This document shows positions 32,428 through 42,359 of a DNA stretch of 64,000 nucleotides, piece after piece (the first letter of the stretch is position 1; every line of letters begins with the position of its first letter). Source of the stretch: Dipteris shenzhenensis (lineage: Eukaryota > Polypodiophyta > Polypodiopsida > Gleicheniales); assembly GCA_047967505.1 (NCBI GenBank), contig CM106538.1. One strand, given 5' to 3'. The position numbers and the translations under genes were made by a program. A model generated the notes under the pieces. The model was not told the origin of the DNA and made no database searches. It saw nothing but the letters and a program-made list of their open reading frames with translations.

Positions 32428-32740
32428 GTCATCATGTATGTCAGCAGATGCTATGCAACCATATATGCGGAGATGCCCAATGCGTGGCTTGTGTCCAGTG
32501 AATGCTTCATAAGGTGTCATACCCTATATCAGTTCGGTCGAAAGATAATTAAGCAAGTACTTTGCAGTGGCTATTGCTTTTGCCCAATATTGATTCGAAA
32601 GATGCTTCTCTTTAAGCATTGCTCTAGCACTATCTACTAAAATACCATTCTTCCTTTCAGCTCTTGCATTTTGGTGAGGAGTATTTGCATAAGGGAATTG
32701 TCTTCGAATGCCGTGACTTCTGCAAAAGTTCATGAATGCA
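32428..32740 (-). pseudogene. Inverted copia integrase core fragment
   Basis: On the minus strand, from about 32740 down: AFMNFCRSHGIRRQFPYANT, PHQNARAERKNGILVD (with the catalytic Glu), KEKHLSNQYWAKAIATAKYL, then, after a TAG, MTPYEAFTGHKPRIGHLRIY and GCIA. This is the part of copia integrase that should follow the plus-strand NGSLYY block, so it has been flipped in place and the second Asp block (DNGGE) is lost at the junction. Confidence 0.88.
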
Positions 32741-32751
32741 GGGTCTAGAGG

Positions 32752-32872
32752 CCATGGTCCAAGATGGGAGAAAAAGTGGCTACTCCCATTGTAAATCCAT
32801 CCTAGACCATTTGGTCTAGGATGGGTGTAATGATGACAAAAAGATTCCCATCCTAAGCCCATGCTAGTCGCT
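32752..32872. repeat. Short palindromic dispersed repeat, copy B
   Basis: Contains CATCCTAGACC-ATTT-GGTCTAGGATG (about 32797-32822), an 11-bp near-perfect palindrome, flanked by the same blocks as copy A at 125-285. It sits exactly at the broken end of the inverted copia fragment. Confidence 0.55.
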
Positions 32873-32894
32873 AAGGCCTTAAGGCTTCATGCTC

Positions 32895-33020
32895 CATCAC
32901 GACATGCGGCATCACGACATGGGGCAACTCATCAACACACCGACAACGATGTATGGATCCACAATCGACCATATCTGGACCAACGCAGAAGAACCTAAAC
33001 CAAAAACCGCGCACAGACCT
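32895..33020 (+). pseudogene. Endonuclease-like fragment (AP-endonuclease/EEP type)
   Basis: The frame reads QLINTPTTMYGSTIDHIWTN, which resembles the conserved QLI..PT......S.IDHIWTN block near the end of the endonuclease domain of LINE-like and Helitron-like elements. The flanking residues (KPKTAHRPCVVVGPL...) are not recognisable. The fragment is too short to say which element it came from. Confidence 0.35.
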
Positions 33021-33926
33021 TGTGTAGTGGTCGGACCACTTGTTCCTTTATACATCAACTTGTTCGAGAGGGTGACATTCAAGCTTCAAGAGAGGCAGGG
33101 CCACTCAATGGAAATCACGTTGTTTGAGAAATAAAAGAGATTATATTACCAAGAAAGATCTACAAGGAAAATAAATTGCATCTAAAATAGCTCATCCTTA
33201 TGTACTGTCCGAAGGATAAGCAATATCTTTGACATTCTTCGAGAATGGAATGCGCCGAGTGCATTGTTGACGCTAGCGCACGTACTCGGAATGACAGTGA
33301 GTACTCGAGAGCTTCCTACCGCTGCACAATTATCGAAATCCAGGAAATGAAATAAGGAACTTAAGATTAGTGTCCCACATTGGCACGAAAGTAAATAAAG
33401 CATTCTTGATTATAGGTGGTACAGGTATTGCTCCACTCTTCAGGCACGCAGATACTAGGATGGGTAGGCGAGAATTGTGGATTCAATTGCCAGAAAATCC
33501 AAAGGGCCAATATAGCAGGTTCAATAAGGTGGGCTTTTAGTCGCATTGTAAATGTTTATAAAATGAAGCTCCAATGATCATCTGGTCTTAGATTCTAAAT
33601 TCATCGTGTGTGGGTGTAATAGAGAAATCCAAGATATCGCCACTTTGTCCGTAGTGTTACAAAGGAGTCTCTACGGATTGATGGTTTGGGAAAACCGCAC
33701 TTACAAGGGGAGTCTCATATTTTGGGTGCTGAAAGTGCAAACTGCTTCAGGTGTTCCTTGATCCACAAGGTTTTTATTGATTAACTCTTGTAATATGGCA
33801 ATTTGTGGTGCTTTGCGTGTACTTTATATGCACCAACCCTGCTAGCTCGCAGGGAATAATGATGAATTTGGCTGTGCTGCTGCTGCTTTCAGTACATTGC
33901 TCATTGCAGATCAGCTCATTGAGGGG
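33021..33926. other. Upstream region of the PPR gene
   Basis: No coding domain recognised. Two overlapping ATGs at 33859 and 33862 open a 30-codon hydrophobic frame (MMNLAVLLLLSVHC...) out of register with the PPR gene; it ends at about 33951 and overlaps the PPR start. An in-frame stop for the PPR frame lies at 33843. Confidence 0.5.
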
Positions 33927-36917
33927 ATGCAGGCTGTGGACAACATGAACCAGCATGGAGATTGTGTTCCCACCACGAGTAACCCAGACGTGTTGTCCTG
34001 GAGTAAAGCCATTTCATCATACGTTGACCATGGACTGAATGAACAAGCTGTTGGACTGTACTATCAAATGCAAAGGTTAAGCTTGGAGCCAAACAGGCAA
34101 GTATTCCTTGCGGTCTTGAAAGCTTGTTCAAGCATATTGGCCCTTCAGCTGGGTATACAGATTCACTGTCATGTCATTGATAAGGGTTTTGAATCAGATG
34201 TCTACATCGGAAGTGCCCTTGTCAATATGTATGCTAAATGTAGAACTTTGGACAAAGCACGCAAGGTTTTTGGCAGATTGCCACTGCGAAATGTGGTGAC
34301 ATGGAATGGCTTGATCACCGGTTATGCGCAGTATGGCCGTGAAAAGGAGGCTCTACAAATTTTCAAGCAAATGCAGGAGGAGGGATTAGAGCCAAACAAG
34401 GTCACTTTTCTTTGCATTCTCCAAGCCTGTTCTGGAATGGCAGCCCTGGAGCCAGCGAAGCAGATTCATTCCCACATCATTGAAAGTGGGTTGGAGTTTG
34501 ATCTGTTTATTGGCAGCACCCTTGTTGACATGTATGCCAAATGTTGTACTCTTGATAATGCACTTATGGTTTTCGAAAGAGTGCCAAAGCGAAATGTGGT
34601 CACATGCAATGCATTGATTACTGGATATGCCCAGGATGGGCGTGTCGAGGAAGCTATCCAACTTTACGAGCAAACCCGAGATGAGGGGATAGAGGCAAAC
34701 TGGGTCACATTTCTTTGCCTCCTCAAGGCATGTTCCAGCATGGTGGCCATCAAGCAGGGAAAATGGCTTCACTCCCACGTCATAGAGAGAGGGTTTGAAG
34801 CTGAACTATTCATCAGCAATACACTCATTGATATGTATGCCAAGTGTGGGGGCTTGAAGGATAGAGACAGGGTGTTTCACAGATTGCCAAAGCGAGATCT
34901 GGTCACATGGAATACCATGATTACAGGTCATATTCAGCATGGGCATAATCATGACGCTCTGCTGCTTTTCCAGCAAATGCAACAGGAAGGTGTGGAGCCA
35001 GATCAGTTCACATTTGTTTGCATGTTGCAAGCATGCTCTGGCATACTGGCCCTTGACCAGGGCAAGTTGGTTCATGCCCATATTGTTGGATGCGGGTATG
35101 AGTCAGATCTATTTGTTCGCGGCTCTCTTGTCAGCATGTATATGAAATGCATGGACTTTGAGGTTGCACATGCAGTTTTCAACAAGTTTTCAAAGCGAGA
35201 TGTTGCTATATGGAATGCGTTGATAATGGGGTGCATTCAACATGGTCAGGACATAATGCAACCTTTCCAGCAGATGCAACAGGACAGCTTGGAGCCAAAC
35301 CAGGTCACATATGTTTGCATTTTGCAAGGATTTTCAGGCAGAGCAGATCTTGTACAGGGACAGTGGATTCATAGCAGCATCATTGACTCTGGCTTTGAGT
35401 TAGATCTTTTCATTGGCAATACTCTGATTGATATGTATGCCAAATGTGGGAGCCTTGAAGATGCACTCATAGTATTTGATAAAATGCCTAACCAAAATGT
35501 AGTGACATGGAATGCGTTAATCTCTGGGTTTTTACAGCATGGGCATGGTCATGATGCTCTGTCTCTTCTTCAGAGAATGCAACGAGAGGGCATGAAGCCA
35601 AATCGGGTCACATATGTTTGCATCTTGCAAGCATGTTCCACCATAGCAGCTTTAGAGGAGGGGAAGGGGATCCATATCCACATAATTGAATGTGGCTTTG
35701 AGTCAGATCTGTTTGTTCACAACACTCTCATTGACATGTATAGCAAATGCGGGCGCCTGGAGGATGCATGCTGGTTGTTTGAAAGATCATCAAAACAAAA
35801 TGTAGTAACATGGAATGCATTAATTTCTGGGTACGTACAGTATGGCCACAGGCAGAAGGCTTTTCAACTTTTTGAGCAAATGCAAGATGAGTGCATAGAG
35901 CCAAACGAGTTCACACTTGCTTCCCTTCTGAAAGCATGTTCCAGCACAGGATCTATTCAGAAGGGCAAGCTAATTCACATGCATGTAATGAGACGTGGGC
36001 TGCAGTCGAGTGTCTTTGTTGCAAATACCCTTATGGAGATGTATGCAAAATGTGGGAGTCTTGAGGAGACCCGAATGGTTTTTGATAGATTGCCAAAACA
36101 AGATTTGATCTCATGGAATGTATTGATTGGCGGTCATGCTCAGCACGGACAAGGTCAAGAGGCTTTGCAACTTTTCCATCAAATGAAGCAGGAGGGATGG
36201 AAGCCCAATTCGATAACTTTTGTCTGCCTCCTTCAAGCATGTTCCAGCATAGCAGCCCTAGAGCAGGGGAAGTGGATTCACAACCATATCATTGAGGGTG
36301 GGCTTGAGTCAGAGCTTTTCATTGGCAGCACCCTTGTGGATATGTACATGAAATGTGGGAACACTGAGGATGCGTGCATGGTGTTTGAGAGATTGCCCAA
36401 ACGAGATGTTGTCACATGGAATGCTTTGATTGCAGGGCAGGCCCTACGTAGTGATTATATGTTGGCCTTGCAATATTTTGATGCCATGAAGAGAGAGGGT
36501 TTGAGTCCAAATGTCATGACGTATCTTTGTCTTCTATCAGCTTGTAGTCACGCTGGACTGATACAAGAAGGCTGTTTCCAATTCAAGGTGTTGAGAGATC
36601 AGTTAGGCATTATACCTACACTTGAACACTACAACTGTATGATTGACCTTTTCGGCAGGGCAGCTTGTTTGATCGAGGCAGAAGATCTACTTGAAACTCT
36701 TCCACTCCAAACCGATATTGTAGGGTGGACATCCTTGCTTGGTTCATGTAGAAAACATGACAATGTTGGCCTAGGAAGACGATGTTTTGACCATGTCACA
36801 ATGATGGATGGGGCGGGTGCTAGTGGTTATGTACTTATGTCAAACATTTATACACATGCTGGGATGGACCGTGATGCCTATAAAATAGAAGACTTGAAAA
36901 GATGTGCCAATGTGTGA
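33927..36917 (+). CDS. PLS-class pentatricopeptide repeat protein with E motif, lacking an intact DYW domain
   Basis: A single frame of 996 codons from the first in-frame ATG (33927). A nearer in-frame start does not exist; the upstream stop is at 33843. Nine P-L-S triplets of about 101 residues follow one another, each with VVTWNALI.G..QHG-type, PN.VTF.C.LQACS and HI...G...DLF...LIDMYAKCG motifs. A final P-L2-S2 block (LLSACSHAGLIQEGCFQFK, HYNCMIDLFGRAACLIEAED) and the E motif (GWTSLLGSCRKH...SGYVLMSNIYTHAGM) complete it. PLS proteins bind organelle RNA one base per repeat and guide C-to-U (in ferns also U-to-C) editing. The frame ends at a TGA after RCANV where a Trp codon is expected, and the rest of the tail follows as a broken remnant. 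No clear transit peptide is seen at the current start. The absence of introns is usual for this family. Whether the truncated protein works with a separate deaminase is unknown. Confidence 0.9.
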   Translation: MQAVDNMNQHGDCVPTTSNPDVLSWSKAISSYVDHGLNEQAVGLYYQMQRLSLEPNRQVFLAVLKACSSILALQLGIQIHCHVIDKGFESDVYIGSALVNMYAKCRTLDKARKVFGRLPLRNVVTWNGLITGYAQYGREKEALQIFKQMQEEGLEPNKVTFLCILQACSGMAALEPAKQIHSHIIESGLEFDLFIGSTLVDMYAKCCTLDNALMVFERVPKRNVVTCNALITGYAQDGRVEEAIQLYEQTRDEGIEANWVTFLCLLKACSSMVAIKQGKWLHSHVIERGFEAELFISNTLIDMYAKCGGLKDRDRVFHRLPKRDLVTWNTMITGHIQHGHNHDALLLFQQMQQEGVEPDQFTFVCMLQACSGILALDQGKLVHAHIVGCGYESDLFVRGSLVSMYMKCMDFEVAHAVFNKFSKRDVAIWNALIMGCIQHGQDIMQPFQQMQQDSLEPNQVTYVCILQGFSGRADLVQGQWIHSSIIDSGFELDLFIGNTLIDMYAKCGSLEDALIVFDKMPNQNVVTWNALISGFLQHGHGHDALSLLQRMQREGMKPNRVTYVCILQACSTIAALEEGKGIHIHIIECGFESDLFVHNTLIDMYSKCGRLEDACWLFERSSKQNVVTWNALISGYVQYGHRQKAFQLFEQMQDECIEPNEFTLASLLKACSSTGSIQKGKLIHMHVMRRGLQSSVFVANTLMEMYAKCGSLEETRMVFDRLPKQDLISWNVLIGGHAQHGQGQEALQLFHQMKQEGWKPNSITFVCLLQACSSIAALEQGKWIHNHIIEGGLESELFIGSTLVDMYMKCGNTEDACMVFERLPKRDVVTWNALIAGQALRSDYMLALQYFDAMKREGLSPNVMTYLCLLSACSHAGLIQEGCFQFKVLRDQLGIIPTLEHYNCMIDLFGRAACLIEAEDLLETLPLQTDIVGWTSLLGSCRKHDNVGLGRRCFDHVTMMDGAGASGYVLMSNIYTHAGMDRDAYKIEDLKRCANV

Positions 36918-37290
36918 AAGAAGCCAGCAAAAGCCTTTGTCCAGGTTGGCAGTCAAGTGCATGTATTTATTGTTGACAACAAGACTTCCCACGATTGGCT
37001 GATATTTATTCGAAGTTAAAGATGCTAAGCATTCAGATGAAGGATGGCGGTCATTTCCCGCACTGGAATTTGGGTCTGGATTCGCTATTACACAAGAAAA
37101 AGGATGATGCCGTATGTGGACACTCCGAGAGTATGGCCATAGCTTTTGGTCTTAATTGCGCATCTGCAGGGACCACTATCCAAGTAGGACCTTCGAGTGT
37201 GTGCTGATTGCCACAGATTTTTAAGATATAGTATACATGGATGCATAGTGCATCCATCACTTCAAGGGTGGAGGTTGTAGTTTAAAGACT
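36918..37290 (+). pseudogene. E+/DYW deaminase domain remnant of the PPR gene
   Basis: Immediately after the TGA the same frame reads KKPAKAFVQVGSQVHVFIVD (E+ region). Near 36985-36993 the frame shifts (net loss of 1 nt) to ADIYSKLKMLSIQMKDGG and CGHSESMAIAFGLN with the deaminase HSE motif (zinc His and catalytic Glu). Near 37175-37187 it shifts again to DLRVCADCHRFLRYSIHGC with the CxxCH zinc ligands. A last shift near 37250 gives HHFKGGGCS. No DYW-like terminal tripeptide is seen. The four lesions together mean the editing domain cannot be made from this gene, although both halves of the active site are still recognisable. Confidence 0.88.
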
Positions 37291-38880
37291 ATTGTTATTC
37301 CAATTGAGAAAATTGAGCGTCTCAATCGAAATAGCTTTCCCAGGTGGTCTGGGATGATAAGAGAGGAGATGCAAAAATCACGGTTTATCCTTTGGAGTAT
37401 GGCCACTTTCATGCTATCTGATTGTAGTGCGAAGAACTCAAGTCATACAAATGAAGAGTGGCACGGCGAAGTGCTGTTCCATTGTGTCCCATCCTGCAAG
37501 ACGTGGGCGCAACGTTTATGTATACAGGAGTGGTGTCTAGTGCCAAGAACTAAAGAAATGAAGACAAAATATGGCCGGATGAAGTTGATCTCCTGTCTTC
37601 CAGTGGCTGGAAACACCCTGGTCCTTCATGACAGACAACAGGGCCTGTGGTCGAGAGAATGATAGCAGCATTCAAGGAGCATCTGACGGAGCTTCGACTG
37701 TCTGTGAGGTGGGTTCCTGTTTGCTTGTGCTTTACTGAACTAAAAGTCTTCATTCATTGAGGTATCTCAACTAGTCTCTAACACAAGCAGTTTGTAGAGT
37801 GATCTCTCAGGCAAGCAGTGTGTGCCAGTGATATTCCTAGACATTGTTGGTTTGTAACTGTTCTACGGAAGTGCTTTTCATTCTTCTCTTTGTTGTTGCC
37901 TCTTTTGCTCTCTGATACATGGATTTCTGATTGTTCGAAATGTTTGATGCAAGGCTAATACAGGCATGTCATCTAGCTTGTTGCTAATGGAGTGTGCCTC
38001 TGCCGGCGAGTATGGAGGAGCACTCTTCTATCAAGTTTCAACGTGTCACATGAATGCTCTTTGAGGCATGCCGTGCCTTGTAAGAAGTTGAAGCTTTAAG
38101 CAAGGTTATCATGCTGGTGACCTTCGAGCTTTGCAAGTCATATTTGGAGGACACTCGGGCTTTGATCGTTATCTGGTGGGGTACAAGTAAGAAAGTTTAA
38201 ATAACTCAAATGTAAGGATCCTTGGACTACCGGATTCCTGTGAGCCTCTTTGGTGCACCATGATGACAAGCAATTACTGGTGTGCATGCTGGAAAGTGCC
38301 CGCCCCAATGCATTGGGATAATGTAGAGCCTCAAAAGTTTGACCATCCTACCATCACGCTTTAGTGATGGTGGCTCCATCAAAAAGATTTTTCCAAAGGT
38401 TTTTTGCACAGGACTGAATGTTTTCCACAAGCATCCCATCATGTGCATCGACGGCAGAGATGGTGAGACTCGGCAAAAGAATTTGGAGATGCTCAGCAGC
38501 TGTGTCTGCTGCACTTTTCACACCTAGTGCAGTTGGGATGGAGTTGCAACAAAAACCTACATGGCAGCAGGTAGCTTGGTTGTTCGATAGCTTTAGATAA
38601 TCAGAGCAGATTCAGGAGATCAAAATACTCTCTCTCTGAGACAGCATGGAAGAATGGGGCCAAAGAGATCTTAGCCTCAATAGAGCCTAGCCAGTCTATC
38701 TAACAAATAGTATTGAAGGAGGATAGCAAACTTGAAGCAGAGCAGATTTGGGAACAATTCCGAGGATGTTCTTCATGCTAAACTCTTGCAAACTTACACC
38801 TGGTAATTTCATAATTTGTATGTCCAGAAACTGGTTTGAATTTTTTGTATTTCTACTTACTATGCTGCATGCAAGTACAC
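37291..38880. other. Downstream of the PPR gene, no further gene recognised
   Basis: Moderate-GC sequence with short frames on both strands (such as 37354-37662 and the complement of 38227-38514) and no recognisable domain. Part of it may be the former 3' UTR of the PPR gene. Confidence 0.5.
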
Positions 38881-38906
38881 TTGATTGGGACTCTCGCTGA
38901 TGTCCG

Positions 38907-39230
38907 AGAGAGTTACAGGGGGGAATAGAGAGAGGAGAGAGAGAGAGGTGAGAGGGGAGGGAGGGAGAGAGAGAGAGAGAGAGTGAAGGGCGGAGAGAGA
39001 GAGTGAAGGGCGGGGGGGGAGGAGTGAGAGGACGGAATAGGGCGGAGTGGAGAGGGCAGAATGGGGGGGAGTGGAGAAGAGGGGTGGTAGAATGAGTGGG
39101 GGAAGGACCATATGGAGGGAGTGATGGTTAAAGCAAGGGGGTGGGAGGAAAGGAGAGGGGAGAGGGAAATGGAGGTGACGGAAATAAAAACAAAACTTGA
39201 TGGAAATTTTACAATGACCAAAATCTTGAC
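38907..39230 (+). repeat. Homopurine GA/GGGA tract
   Basis: Dense GAGAGA and GGGGGAGG runs on the plus strand, including a long (GA)n at 38967-38985. The complementary Ser/Leu/Pro-rich frames are artefacts. Confidence 0.85.
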
Positions 39231-39810
39231 AGAATAAGAGGAGAAAGTCAATTGCTTTCCATAAACTTTCTTGATGTTTCAGGATGGGTGTGGAAGACAT
39301 TGGAGAGTGGGTGGGTGGCTACGTCATTGTTGCGAGAAGGGGTGGATGGACAGTGGTTGGATGGCGACAGTGGGTGGATGGCTAGGTCATTGCCATGAGA
39401 AGGGCTCGATCGATGTATAGCTCAACGGAGGAGGATGTTAGTAAGGTGGTGTTCGATGTAGAGGGAGGAAGGTCTCGCCCTAGTTCATGTAGAGGGAGGA
39501 AGGTCTCGCGTGCGGCTTGAGAATTTGGAAGAGGAGGGAGACCAAATGAAGAGGAGGAGGTCGCATTTCATGAAATAGCGCGAATTGGCTTTTGTGTCGG
39601 CACGGGTAGAGGAAGTGACTATTGCCTAATTCCTCCTAGCTAGGGATTCGCCCCAACACAAGGATACTTCAGCTCAAAGGACAAAGGAAATGGCTCAGAG
39701 AATGGAGAGAAAAAGCTTAAGCAAAGTATATGGGAAGAAAATGAAGAAAAGCTCCATTTGGGCAAGATGATTACATGGCACTCAAAGAGGGCTCAAGGAG
39801 GGTGGACGTG
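39231..39810. other. Purine-rich sequence with short duplications
   Basis: GTAGAGGGAGGAAGGTCTCGC is nearly duplicated at 39457 and 39489, and GTGGATGGCTA-type words repeat at 39310-39390. If the primer site at 39811 is real, this is the untranslated 5' leader of a minus-strand retroelement. Confidence 0.4.
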
Positions 39811-39822
39811 GCTCTGATACCA
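39811..39822 (-). other. tRNA-iMet primer binding site
   Basis: The minus strand reads TGGTATCAGAGC exactly, followed by CACG, two bases after a CCATCA end. This is the same 12-base core as in the complete copia element at 18804. Confidence 0.8.
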
Positions 39823-39824
39823 CA

Positions 39825-40572
39825 TGATGGAATAGCATGAAGGATTCAGAAAATGGAACAAAAGATATCCCCCCCCTCTACCGTCCTATAGGTCCCCCTC
39901 CCCCCTCTGCTGTCTCACCCCCCAACTCCCTTTCTACTATACAAGTCCCTGTCCCCACACCCTCTCTCCCACTCTCACCCCTCCTGAACAACTCTCCTCT
40001 CCTCCTCCAATAATATCACCCTCGAGAGGCTAGTGCTAGGAGGACGGCTGGAGATACAAAGGACATAATTCTAATAGAAGTGGGAGGGCTAGAAATGTAT
40101 GGGGCACAATTTTGATGGGAGGAGGGTGGGCTAGGAGAGGTGTTGCAGTAGACAACAAGAGGGGGGAGTGTGTTGTATGGGGGGGATAGTACAGGTGAAA
40201 TGCAAGAGACACACGTGGAGGAAAGGGAGAGCAATAGAGGTGAAATTCAAGTGAAAGTGCAAAGGCAACAAGATGCAATGGAGTAGCAAAGTCTAGTAGA
40301 GGTGCAGTGAATCAACGGGTTTGCAATGGAGCTAAACGGATTGAAGCAGGGGAGCGGGAGGGTTATGATGGATCAAGAAGGGTTGGAGGTAGGACGAATA
40401 GGCTGTGTGGGGAAGGAGCAACGTAGTTGGATAAAGGGAAAAGGTTGAGCAAGGAGGAAGTTGGTTGGGTGGGGAGGGAGCAGGCTAGGTGTGAAGGGAG
40501 CTTGGTGGGTGTGTAGCTAGAGTGGGAAACAAGCTAAAAGAGGAGGGATCAAGCTTAGTGGAGAGAGAGAGA

Positions 40573-40619
<47 letters not shown>

Positions 40620-40745
40620 GGGGGGGGGGGACCACACAACAAATATGGATAACTATACACTACTCATATTATGAACATATGGACCTTTACCCCTTAGAAT
40701 TAAGGTTAATGTTTGTGGCTTAGACCAATTTACACCATTCTCACA
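39825..40745 (-). repeat. LTR of about 920 bp, minus strand
   Basis: The minus strand reads TGTGAGAATGG at 40745 and ends ATTCCATCA at 39825, giving TG...CA ends. It is preceded by a polypurine tract (AAGAGGGGG, minus strand of 40746-40754) and followed by a primer site (39811-39822). The body contains C-rich and G-rich runs and a GA/GATA microsatellite. No second copy was found in the window. The boundaries rest on these signals alone. Confidence 0.5.
40561..40632 (+). repeat. (GA)n/(GATA)n microsatellite with G11-13 run
   Basis: GAGAGAGATAGATAGATAGAGAG... ends in a run of at least 11 G. Confidence 0.9.
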
Positions 40746-40754
40746 CCCCCTCTT
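40746..40754 (-). other. Polypurine tract
   Basis: AAGAGGGGG on the minus strand abuts the TGTGAG start of the putative LTR. Confidence 0.5.
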
Positions 40755-42359
40755 AAATTGCATAGGATAAGTAGAAGGGTACATGTACAAGATATTTTTG
40801 GATTTTCTATTGCATATAATAGCAACTAAAAAACTTAAAACTAAATATTAAAAGAAAGATGAGTAGTATGGGTGAGTGAGCAAAATGACTATGCAACAGA
40901 AGTCTATACAATACCTACAAAATGATCATGTACATTAACCTTTACTTCCCGACTCATGTTGTATATTCTTCCCAAATCAAAGACTACTCAATTAGTCGAC
41001 AACTACATCCCATTGATGGTTGAGCCAAAGTTGAACATGTCACAAGTCAATGTACACTATGAAGCTAATCTAGAGAAGAGGTTGGATGTTAAGTTGATTG
41101 AGATAGCTGCAAAAAAATACTGTGGAACGTTGTGGCAAAAAAGGGCATTTTGAAATGAAGATGTGGTAGCACTTCACAAAATATGGAAAAGTAGAATAAG
41201 CTCTATCAAATAATAGGGGATAAGAAGAAATTACATAATCATTGGTAAGTGAGAGATATATGGGTTGCATAATGTTAGGAGTTGGAGAAACAAGCACCGA
41301 TACTTGTAGATAAGAGACTTTGCTTTGTGGTAATGAAAAATGTATGATACTAGAAGGTTGTGGTAGATTCCATTTGGAGTAAGGAGGGCTTGATCGCTTA
41401 AATATCTTCAATGTTCAAGTGAAGGTAATATGCAATGATAGTGTCTGAATATTTGTCGAAATCATTTGTAGCTAAATCTATCATAATCTCATAATGGAGA
41501 TGAATATAAAAAGGACTAATGTCCTTGATTGAAAAATAGAATATACGAGATGTCCTAGAAGCATACAAGCTACCAAATGCTAAAGTGACATAAAGGAATG
41601 CTATTTGGAAAAACTAGTAGGCTTGGATGATGCCACAAAAATTGCATCAAGTATGGACTGTGCAAAATAGTCATGAATACATGCTAGAACACTGGCATTC
41701 CTAAAATTTCTCTATTGTCGCTGAAACTGATGACATCAATTACAATATGGCAAGACTAAACCAAAAATGTCCTTATGTTGAGAGATTATCTTTTGACCAC
41801 AAGTCATGGTGAAAATTGAATGCACGAATGATGCACTATGGTGTGATTGAATCGATTTTTTATGTCCTCATACTTAGGATGATCTATTAATCACAAGTGG
41901 TGGTGAGGCAATGGAGATTGAGTCAAAACTTGCATAGTGGACATTTTTGTATCTTTTTTCCTGAATGTTTTGGCATAGATTTTATTTCCATTCATGTATT
42001 TCTTTTGGGGTTATGATTACAAAATCATCACTAAAACCAAAATGTAAATGGCTTGTAGACTATATGGGGCTTTGTGATAGAGCCTTACCCATCTTTTGTT
42101 GTCGAGAGAATTCACCATGAAGAGCACTAATATGCTTCTCTATGGAAGGCTTCTAAATGGGGAAAAAGAGGATGTAGATCTAGGAGCATTCATTATCCCG
42201 ATATAGGAAACCTATAAACTAAGGTTATGGCAACAATACACTAAAAATAGCCAAGAGACTTACAAGGATAATATGTGCAAGAACTTTTCTAAAAATTGCC
42301 GAAGCGGCATTACAATGTTGGCATGTGAAATGAAAAAAAATGCAATTTTCCTATACTAC
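40755..42359. other. No gene recognised
   Basis: AT-rich sequence with stops in all frames. If the LTR to its left is real, this should be the 3' part of the internal region of a minus-strand element, but no RT or RNase H motif was recognised here. Confidence 0.45.

Larger units (their letters stand above)
30288..32740 (+). mobile_element. Second Ty1/copia element, 3'-truncated and with an internal inversion
   Basis: A degenerate tRNA-Met primer site (TGGTATTAGCAC, 30288-30299) is followed by gag, protease and the integrase N-terminal region on the plus strand. At about 32427 the sequence switches to integrase on the minus strand. RT and RNase H are missing. The right end is capped by a palindromic repeat at 32752. 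Protein style (LDLIHTNVW, DLKNQNM) is unlike the first copia element, so it is a different lineage. Confidence 0.85.

Noticed and set aside
33916-36240. Frames on the complement and in other registers within the PPR gene
   Set aside because: They are antisense or shifted shadows of the repetitive PPR coding sequence and have no domain of their own.
36915-37290. Stop-codon readthrough or recoding at the PPR TGA
   Set aside because: Readthrough would add only about 30 residues before the next frameshift. With three further shifts, loss of function of the tail is simpler.
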